Of a stretch of DNA of 64,000 bases, positions 57,779-64,000 are shown piece after piece. Positions within the stretch are counted from its first letter, which is position 1; every line of letters starts with the position of its first letter. A program made the translations under genes and the position numbers. The stretch is taken from positions 1 through 64,000 of the forward strand of contig JAEUTH010000025.1 in the NCBI GenBank assembly GCA_016788165.1. The letters run 5' to 3'. The notes beneath the pieces were generated by a model that had not been told where the DNA came from, ran no database searches, and saw only the letters and a list, made by a program, of their open reading frames with translations. This stretch comes from Bacteroidia bacterium (GTDB taxonomy: Bacteria > Bacteroidota > Bacteroidia > AKYH767-A > OLB10).

Positions 57779-57807
57779 CAAAAATAAGTTTAATTATTAA
57801 TTGGCAA
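57779..57807 (-). promoter_or_regulatory. Promoter of the 56912-57763 lipoprotein gene
   Basis: On the minus strand TTG (57805-57807) and TATTTTTG (57779-57786) are 18 bases apart, an excellent consensus match. Transcription should begin near 57773, about 10 bases before the ATG at 57763. Confidence 0.65.
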
Positions 57808-57956
57808 GAGGTTGCTTGTAAAGAAAAGTCCAATTTAAAAGGATGCTTTTTACATGCAATTTAATAGCGGCTCAATTTAAAGTGCAGGCTTAAAAATGTA
57901 TCTATTATCAACATTACAGGTTTCATAAAATCTAACCGGCAGACAATATAAAAATG

Positions 57957-57985
57957 CTGCTTCACGTTACTACACAATATTTTTG
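57957..57985 (+). promoter_or_regulatory. Candidate promoter of the TPR gene
   Basis: TATTTTTG at 57978-57985 matches the -7 consensus exactly; CTG (57957-57959) lies 18 bases upstream with one mismatch from TTG. The ATG of the TPR gene follows at 58060. Confidence 0.5.
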
Positions 57986-58059
57986 AAGCCATAACAAAAC
58001 GTTACCTATTAGCTTAATCAACATTTTTAATTAGCAAGTGGTTGCGTTAATTTATCATC

Positions 58060-61000
58060 ATGTACATATCAAAAAGGTTATGGCTTACACCTTTGATAAA
58101 GGGTAGCCGGTTACATATTCTAATAGTTTTTATGCTTGCATGGGCAAAGCTACATGCACAGCAAACACAATATTATACCGATGCCGAGCAGTATTACAAG
58201 CAAGGTTATGAGTTGTATTTAAAAGAGAAATACAGTGCAGCAATAGGCCAGTTTGATAAGGCATTGGCGCAAAAAAATGTATCACATATCAGTAAAGTTA
58301 ATGCTGCATTTTATAGTGGTGTTTGCAGTGCTGAATTGTTTAATAAAAATGCCGAGCAAAAACTGCTTTCATTTATTAACCAATACCCAAACGAAAACAA
58401 AGCACAATTAGCAGCCTGGCAACTGGCAAAAGTTTATTATCGCGAAAAGCAGTGGAAAAAAAGTATTCCCTGGTTCGATAAAACCGATGTGGCGCAGTTA
58501 GGCAATGACGAAATACCGGAGTATTACTTTAAAAGTGGTTATGCATATTTTTTGACCAATGATTTAAACCGCGCATCAAAAAACTTTCATCAGATTACAG
58601 CAGTATCTTCCAAATATCAAACGGCTGCAAACTTTTATTATGCGCATATTGCTTATGCAAACGGTAATTATGAAACGGCTTTAAATTCGTTTCAAAGTTT
58701 AGATAAAAGCGAAGCCTTTGCCGCAGTAGCACCTTACTACATAGCGCAAATATATTTTCAGCAAGGCCGGTTTGAAGATGTGATTAAAACCGGATTGCCG
58801 GCATTACAAAATGGCATGCCATCAAACGAAATTGATTTGAAACGTTTAGTTGCCGAAGCCTATTACCAATTAGGCGATTTTGCCAATGCAGCTAAATATC
58901 TTGAAACTTATCAAAAAAGTACACCATCGTTAAACCGTAACGATATGTATCAGTTAGGCTACAGTTATTACAAAACAACAGCTTATGATAAGGCTGTAAC
59001 CGCTTTTAATAAAGTAATTAATACAACAGATACAATGGCACAAAATGCCTACTATCATTTAGCCGATTGTTTTTTAAAATCAGGTAATAAACCTGCGGCA
59101 CGTAATGCATTTCAGTTTGCATCAAAAAATAATTTCGATACTAAAATACAGGAAGATGCACTTTTTAATTATGGTAAACTAAGTTATGAAACAGGTGCAA
59201 CATCGGCTGCTATAAATGCATTTAGAGACTATATAAAAGCCTATCCTAAAAACGCAAAAAGCGATCAGGCTTTTGAATATCTGGCCCAGGCCTATTTAAC
59301 AACCAAAGATTATAAGCAGGCATTAACAGCATTAGAAAATATACAAACCAAAAGCCCCAATGCAAAAACGGCATATCAAAAAGTGTCATACTACCGCGGT
59401 GTTGAATTATTTAATGATGGCGATATGCCTAAGGCTATTGGCATGTTTGATAAAACTATAGTAAACAATAACGATGCAAAACTTACGGCACAGGCCATGT
59501 ATTGGAAAGCCGAAGCATTATATATACAGCAAAACTATGACGCAGCCATTAAAGAGTACCGTATTTTTTTATTTGCACCGGCAGCAACCCATCTCGACTT
59601 TTATAACAATGTAAATTATAATTTGGGGTACTGCTATTTTAAAAAAGAAAATTATGCAGAGTCGTTAACCTGGTTTCGAAAGTACGTAAATGAAAAAGAC
59701 CAAACGGATGTAAAACGTTATAACGATGCCCATATACGTATTGCCGATGCTGCATTTATGCTGCGCGATTATAGTACAGCATCTGCCAACTATAATTTTG
59801 CGATAAAGGCAGGTCACAGTGTCAGCGACTATTGTTATTTTCAGTTGGGGATGTTAGAAGGTTTGCAAGGTAATATGACAGCCAAAGTAGCAGCCATGCA
59901 GCAAATTGAAAACAAGTACCCCAAATCGCTTTATGTGGATGATGCCATGTATGAAAAAGGGAATGCCCTGCTTACCAAAGAAGATTTTAGTGGTGCATTA
60001 AATCAGTTTGAAAAAGTAATAACACAATATCCTAACAGCAATTATCTAAGCAAAGCGCGATTAAAAAAAGGGCTTATTTATTTTAACCAGGGCAACAATA
60101 AAAATGCAATTGATGCCTATAAGGATGTAGTTACCAAACACCCCAACAGTAACGAAGCCAACGAAGCATTGGAAGGCATGAAAAATGCTTTTATTAAAGA
60201 AGGTAAACCGGATGAGTTTATAAACTTTGCCAATAATTTACCGGGGCCAAAAATAGCTTCGGGAGCACAGGATACCATATTTTACAGCGCTGCCGAAGAT
60301 GCTTATCAAAAGGAAGATTATACAAAAGCAGCAGAAGCTTTTTCCAATTATCTGAAACGTTTTCCGGAAGGCGCCTATAAACTGCATGCAACTTTTTACA
60401 AATCCAAGTGCGATTATTTTGCCAAAAACTATGAAGCGGCATTGCAGGGATTTGAAACAATTTTGCAACAACCTTCAAACGATTTTACGGAGGAATCGTT
60501 AGCCAAAGCAGCCGTACTTCAGTTTTATAAAAAGGATTATAAAGCCGCAGTTGCGCATTTTAAAAAGTTAGAACAAACAGCCAATTACAAAGACAATATA
60601 ATTGCTGCTTTAGCGGGTCAAATGCGTTGTTATTATCTGTTGAATGATGACGATGCCTGTATTACAGCAACACAAAAATTACTTGAAACCGAAAAACTAA
60701 GCAGCGATTTAATACATGAAACACATTTGTATTACGGCCGCAGTGCATTACGAAAAGAAGATTGGAGTACTGCCCAACGCGAGTTTATTGAAGTTAATAA
60801 AGTGCAGTCGGGTGCGCGTGCAGCCGAAGCAAAATATGCTTTAGCCGTTATTGAGTATAAACTTAAAAACTATAAACAAGTTGCTAAACGTGTTGCCGAG
60901 TTGGATAATATGAACCCATCGTATGATTATTGGTTGGCTAAAGCTTATTTGGTTTTAGGCGATGCTTATGTTGCACAAGGCGATACGTTTCAGGCCAAAG

Positions 61001-61149
61001 GAACATTTAAAAGTATAGCTGATAATTATGAAAGAAATGTTGACGATACCGATGATATAAAAGCAATTGCCAGCCAAAAATATGAGGCGCTTATTGCCGA
61101 TGAAAATAAGGTGTTTAAAAAAGAAACCGAAACAGAAATACCACAGTAG
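58060..61149 (+). CDS. Secreted tetratricopeptide-repeat protein
   Basis: A 1,029-residue protein with a signal peptide (hydrophobic residues 18-32, cleavage after LHA before Gln) and then almost entirely TPR-like helical pairs, for example YYKQGYELYLKEKYSAAIGQFDKALAQ, AQNAYYHLADCFLKSGNKPAARNAF and AEALYIQQNYDAAIKEYRIFL. At least two dozen such hairpins can be read to about residue 1,000. This indicates a large periplasmic or surface scaffold. The gene is followed after 56 bases by an outer-membrane barrel gene on the same strand, and the two probably form an operon, suggesting joint function at the outer membrane. Function unknown. Confidence 0.9.
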   Translation: MYISKRLWLTPLIKGSRLHILIVFMLAWAKLHAQQTQYYTDAEQYYKQGYELYLKEKYSAAIGQFDKALAQKNVSHISKVNAAFYSGVCSAELFNKNAEQKLLSFINQYPNENKAQLAAWQLAKVYYREKQWKKSIPWFDKTDVAQLGNDEIPEYYFKSGYAYFLTNDLNRASKNFHQITAVSSKYQTAANFYYAHIAYANGNYETALNSFQSLDKSEAFAAVAPYYIAQIYFQQGRFEDVIKTGLPALQNGMPSNEIDLKRLVAEAYYQLGDFANAAKYLETYQKSTPSLNRNDMYQLGYSYYKTTAYDKAVTAFNKVINTTDTMAQNAYYHLADCFLKSGNKPAARNAFQFASKNNFDTKIQEDALFNYGKLSYETGATSAAINAFRDYIKAYPKNAKSDQAFEYLAQAYLTTKDYKQALTALENIQTKSPNAKTAYQKVSYYRGVELFNDGDMPKAIGMFDKTIVNNNDAKLTAQAMYWKAEALYIQQNYDAAIKEYRIFLFAPAATHLDFYNNVNYNLGYCYFKKENYAESLTWFRKYVNEKDQTDVKRYNDAHIRIADAAFMLRDYSTASANYNFAIKAGHSVSDYCYFQLGMLEGLQGNMTAKVAAMQQIENKYPKSLYVDDAMYEKGNALLTKEDFSGALNQFEKVITQYPNSNYLSKARLKKGLIYFNQGNNKNAIDAYKDVVTKHPNSNEANEALEGMKNAFIKEGKPDEFINFANNLPGPKIASGAQDTIFYSAAEDAYQKEDYTKAAEAFSNYLKRFPEGAYKLHATFYKSKCDYFAKNYEAALQGFETILQQPSNDFTEESLAKAAVLQFYKKDYKAAVAHFKKLEQTANYKDNIIAALAGQMRCYYLLNDDDACITATQKLLETEKLSSDLIHETHLYYGRSALRKEDWSTAQREFIEVNKVQSGARAAEAKYALAVIEYKLKNYKQVAKRVAELDNMNPSYDYWLAKAYLVLGDAYVAQGDTFQAKGTFKSIADNYERNVDDTDDIKAIASQKYEALIADENKVFKKETETEIPQ

Positions 61150-61205
61150 CCATATACGTAGTATTGATTTGATTAATAAAAAGCGTGTTACATAAAAAAG
61201 TAAAT

Positions 61206-62846
61206 ATGTATAACTATAAATTATTAGTGTTTTTACTTATAAGTGGTGCAGCTATTGCCCAAAACGATATAAGCAACGACATAACGGTAGTTAAAGGATA
61301 TAAACCCATACTTGCCGAAGGAGTAAAAATATCGCCTATGCCTACGGCCGATACGGCATCTATTGCGGTACCTAAATTAACGTACCATATTCAGCCACAA
61401 AGCTTAGCATCGGCTTACCAGATAACACCAATTAAAGCAGTTAAGATTAAAGAAGATAATATTAGAAAACTGTACAGAGGTTATGTAGAAGCAGGTATTG
61501 GTATTCAAGGTTCTTTTTATGGCGATTTATACTACAATGCCTTGCGCTCAAAAACTTTTAATGCAGGCATACATGCAAAACACTTTTCATCAGCAGGTAA
61601 AATAAATGACTACGGCTTTCCGGGCAACTCCTTAAATTTAATCGAAACCTTTGGCGAGAAATATTTAGAACATGGTACTATAGGTGCAAAGTTTGGTTAC
61701 CAACGCAATGTATTTCATTATTATGGTTATGATGCCGAGCAAACCGTAATTGCAAAATCAGAAACACGCCATGTGTTTAATGATATAAGTGGTTCTGTTG
61801 ATTATAAGAGTTTGCTTTTAAGTTCTGAAAATTTGAAACCAAATGTTGGCATTGATTTTCATCATTTTGCCGATAATTTAAACAGTAGCGAAAGCCGTTT
61901 TGGCTTACGCAGCTTTTGGCAAAAACAAATTGCAAGCGGTAGTGCCGATGTTACATTAAATTTTGCTTTTACTAAATACAAGCAGCCACTTCGAAACTTT
62001 AACCGTTCGCGTTTTACATTAACCCCAACCTATACTTTTAGCTATTTACCCTGGACATTTAAGCTGGGCTTTAACACAGAAATGGAGGGTGAAACCGAAA
62101 CCAAATTCAGACTTTATCCTTATGCGCGGTTTGATTATGCATTGTTAGATAAAGTAACCGTATTCGGTGAGTTATCGGGCAAGGTGGCTGATAATAATTT
62201 TAAAAGTATTAGCACAGATAATCCGTTTTTAGAAGACACCATCTCTGTATTAAATACCAACCAATTACGTAATATTAAATTTGGGGTTCATGCACGTATT
62301 GATAATCAATTTACTTTTAATGCATACGTAAACTTTGCCAAGCAAAAAAATGCATTGTTTTATGCCAACAGGTTTACAGCATTTCAGCCGGTAACTTTTA
62401 TCCCTGTTTACACTGCTGCAAGCTTAACAGCCGTGCATGCAGAGTTGGGATTTGAAAACAGCACGAAGCTAAATGTTTGGCTAAAAGCCGACTATTTGGG
62501 TTATAGCAAGTTTGATACAAGTACAATCAAAAGCTGGCACGTTTCGCCTTTTATGTTTACACTGGCATTAAACTATAATTTAAGTGATAAGATTATGGTT
62601 AAAACCGATGTGTTTATCAGGTCAGAAAGTGAAAGGATAAAATATGATGCAGGAGGTGCTTTTGCAGGTGCTGAAAAAATTAAACCGTGGGCCGATGTTA
62701 ACCTAAGTGCATCTTATCGTTATTCAAAAGTATTATCATTCTACGTTAATCTTAACAATGTAGCATTTGTTCGCTATCAGCAGTGGTACAATTATCCGGC
62801 ATACCGTTTTAATGCCATGGCCGGCATAACCTATGCTTTTAGATAA
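61206..62846 (+). CDS. Outer-membrane beta-barrel protein
   Basis: A 546-residue protein with a signal peptide (residues about 5-19, cleavage before Gln) and a short N-terminal linker (NDISNDITVVKGYKPIL), followed by alternating amphipathic beta-strands ending YRFNAMAGITYAF, a typical C-terminal aromatic barrel end. The barrel strands (for example YVEAGIGIQGSFYGDLYYNAL and FTLTPTYTFSYLPW) suggest a barrel of roughly 16-20 strands. Its N-terminal KGYKPILAEGVKISPMPTAD element occurs in Bacteroidota barrel proteins that lack a TonB plug. The GTG at 61185 gives a poorer start than ATG 61206, used here. It is the downstream partner of the TPR gene. Transport substrate unknown. Confidence 0.82.
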   Translation: MYNYKLLVFLLISGAAIAQNDISNDITVVKGYKPILAEGVKISPMPTADTASIAVPKLTYHIQPQSLASAYQITPIKAVKIKEDNIRKLYRGYVEAGIGIQGSFYGDLYYNALRSKTFNAGIHAKHFSSAGKINDYGFPGNSLNLIETFGEKYLEHGTIGAKFGYQRNVFHYYGYDAEQTVIAKSETRHVFNDISGSVDYKSLLLSSENLKPNVGIDFHHFADNLNSSESRFGLRSFWQKQIASGSADVTLNFAFTKYKQPLRNFNRSRFTLTPTYTFSYLPWTFKLGFNTEMEGETETKFRLYPYARFDYALLDKVTVFGELSGKVADNNFKSISTDNPFLEDTISVLNTNQLRNIKFGVHARIDNQFTFNAYVNFAKQKNALFYANRFTAFQPVTFIPVYTAASLTAVHAELGFENSTKLNVWLKADYLGYSKFDTSTIKSWHVSPFMFTLALNYNLSDKIMVKTDVFIRSESERIKYDAGGAFAGAEKIKPWADVNLSASYRYSKVLSFYVNLNNVAFVRYQQWYNYPAYRFNAMAGITYAFR

Positions 62847-62873
62847 TTAAGTATATCAGATTGAATTTGGTTA

Positions 62874-62911
62874 AAATAAAATGGGCACCGTAAGTAGTGC
62901 CCATTTTATTT
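62874..62911. terminator. Bidirectional terminator between barrel gene and aminotransferase
   Basis: A perfect 15-base-pair stem (62874-62888 with 62897-62911) around an eight-base loop, with A-rich left and T-rich right arms. It lies between convergent genes and can serve both strands. Confidence 0.92.
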
Positions 62912-62927
62912 AATTGTTGTAAGCAAT

Positions 62928-64000
62928 TTATTTCGATAACGATTCAAGTGCTGCTTCTAACAATTGTAGCACTTGGGGTATTTCTTCTTTTTTGCAAGTA
63001 CCTACTGAAATTCGATACCATTGATTACTATCATCAGAACCAAAAGCGTAAAAAGGAACTACTGCTAATTTAGCATCATTAAGTAAAAACTTTGTTACAT
63101 CACGTGCATTGGTTAACAACATACCGTCTTTTGTCGTATAGCCTGTTAAATTAAATTGTACCGTAAGGTAAATGGCAGCTTGTGGTGCAATAGCAGCTAC
63201 TTTATAACCTTTTTGCTGTAAAGCATTTATGCCATTGTAAAGCGCTTCTAATCGCAACGACAACTCGGTTTTAAATACATTTAAAAAGGTATCAACTTTT
63301 TGGCTGTCACTTAAATATTTTTCGGTTGCAATTTGTTCGGCACGTGGTGCCCAGGCACCAACATGTGATAGTATTGCGCGCATCCTGTCGGTAATAAATT
63401 TGGGTCCAATACTCCAACCAACACGTAATCCGGTTGCAGCAAAACATTTTGAAATACCATCAACAAATACGGTGTAGTTGCGCATGGCAGGGCGTAACGA
63501 TACCGGATTATAATGCTGCGTTTGACCATGTGTGAGTACCCAGTAAATTTGATCATACATCAGATATAATGGTTTTTCATTGGCGCTTCGGCTTGCGTTT
63601 TCGGCAAGTATCATATCACAAATTTCTTCGAGTACTTCCTTTTTAAAAACGGTACCTGTAGGATTAAGTGGCGAGCATAATGCTATTAATGTAGCCCCTT
63701 TTAAATGCGGGCGTAGCTCATCAGCAGTAGGCATAAAATTATTTTCAGCTTGAGTGGTAATTTCCACTACGTTGGCATCGGTCATGTGGCAGTAATGGTT
63801 GTTATTCCACGATGGAATTGGAAAAATAACGGTATCGTTACTATCAACTAAAGTTCTGAAAATGGCATAAATGATGGGCCTGGCACCACAGGCTATCACT
63901 ACTTCATCGGCATCGTAGTTTATTTTTTCTCTGTCTGAAATAAATTTACTTACCTGTTTACGTAATCCCAAAATACCGTTTGCTTCAGGGTAATTAGTTT
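62928..64000 (-). CDS. Class I/II PLP-dependent aminotransferase, 5' end cut off by the window
   Basis: The reading frame is open from the right edge of the window (codons at 64000 downward reading TNYPEANGI and continuing into LGLRKQVSKF) to its stop at 62928. The visible portion, about 357 codons, is the major part of a fold-type I aminotransferase: CSPLNPTGT (substrate/PLP loop), YDQIYW, and DGISKCFAATGLRVGW with the Schiff-base Lys in SK. NYPEANG at the edge is the conserved N-terminal region of the aspartate aminotransferase-like group, so only about 50-70 residues are missing. The substrate (aspartate, aromatic or other) is not settled by the visible part. Confidence 0.9.
   Translation of the reverse strand, partial: TNYPEANGILGLRKQVSKFISDREKINYDADEVVIACGARPIIYAIFRTLVDSNDTVIFPIPSWNNNHYCHMTDANVVEITTQAENNFMPTADELRPHLKGATLIALCSPLNPTGTVFKKEVLEEICDMILAENASRSANEKPLYLMYDQIYWVLTHGQTQHYNPVSLRPAMRNYTVFVDGISKCFAATGLRVGWSIGPKFITDRMRAILSHVGAWAPRAEQIATEKYLSDSQKVDTFLNVFKTELSLRLEALYNGINALQQKGYKVAAIAPQAAIYLTVQFNLTGYTTKDGMLLTNARDVTKFLLNDAKLAVVPFYAFGSDDSNQWYRISVGTCKKEEIPQVLQLLEAALESLSK

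Noticed and set aside
61206-62846. TonB-dependent receptor
   Set aside because: The N-terminal plug and TonB box pattern are missing and the length is short; called only as a beta-barrel.
305-62927. tRNA or rRNA genes in the intergenic spacers
   Set aside because: No cloverleaf-like pairing or CCA-ending tRNA pattern was seen in any spacer.

Overview
The window comes from a low-GC member of the Bacteroidota (Bacteroidia-like; order not determinable from sequence alone). The evidence is a giant type IX secretion (T9SS) cargo with SprB-type repeats and a C-terminal sorting domain, a complete alternative complex III operon, lipoproteins with short lipoboxes, 7TMR-DISM/SpoIIE proteins, frequent TTG starts with little Shine-Dalgarno signal, and promoters of the Bacteroidota type (TTG, 17-18 bp, TAnnTTTG).

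Layout. 1-4.0 kb: end of a GIY-YIG protein, a PfkB-family sugar kinase, cysS and an overlapping M28 peptidase lipoprotein. 4.1-4.5 kb: a SPOR-domain protein on the minus strand. 4.7-15.9 kb: a respiratory operon, actABCDEF (alternative complex III, quinol to cytochrome c/oxidase) followed by cytochrome oxidase subunits II and I, preceded by a good promoter and closed by a strong intrinsic terminator. 16.1-18.2 kb: gmd and fcl (GDP-mannose to GDP-L-fucose). 18.2-18.6 kb: a 405-base gene-free stretch with two inverted repeats. 18.6-38.9 kb: a small secreted protein, then a 6,615-residue secreted adhesin (one gene of nearly 20 kb, about 31% of the window) carrying beta-helix, Ig-like, GEVED and duplicated beta-sandwich modules, 34 SprB-like repeats and a T9SS C-terminal domain; a long hairpin terminator follows.

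39.0-47.4 kb: housekeeping and accessory genes: an orphan double-ATPase ABC protein, kynurenine 3-monooxygenase, a membrane-anchored GH25 lysozyme, a PIN toxin with its probable antitoxin, an MBL-fold hydrolase, two glycosyltransferases, ftsE and a small conserved-looking protein. 47.5-53.8 kb: a lipoprotein, two tandem paralogous 7TM/SpoIIE phosphatases and, divergently, a SiaB-like kinase and a SiaC-like phosphoprotein. Together these four resemble the SiaA-SiaB-SiaC partner-switching module, but with two phosphatases and no diguanylate cyclase in view. 53.8-56.8 kb: a TerB-like/ABCG transporter fusion convergent with siaC. 56.9-64.0 kb: a lipoprotein, a TPR protein and outer-membrane barrel pair, and a truncated class I aminotransferase at the right edge.

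How it fits together: the respiratory operon is a compact quinol-oxidising electron-transfer chain. The fucose genes lie directly upstream of the adhesin and could supply sugar for surface glycans or for glycosylation of secreted proteins. The Sia-like module is the most interesting regulatory unit because its output in this lineage cannot be read from the known Pseudomonas scheme. No tRNA, rRNA, CRISPR array, IS element or prophage was seen.
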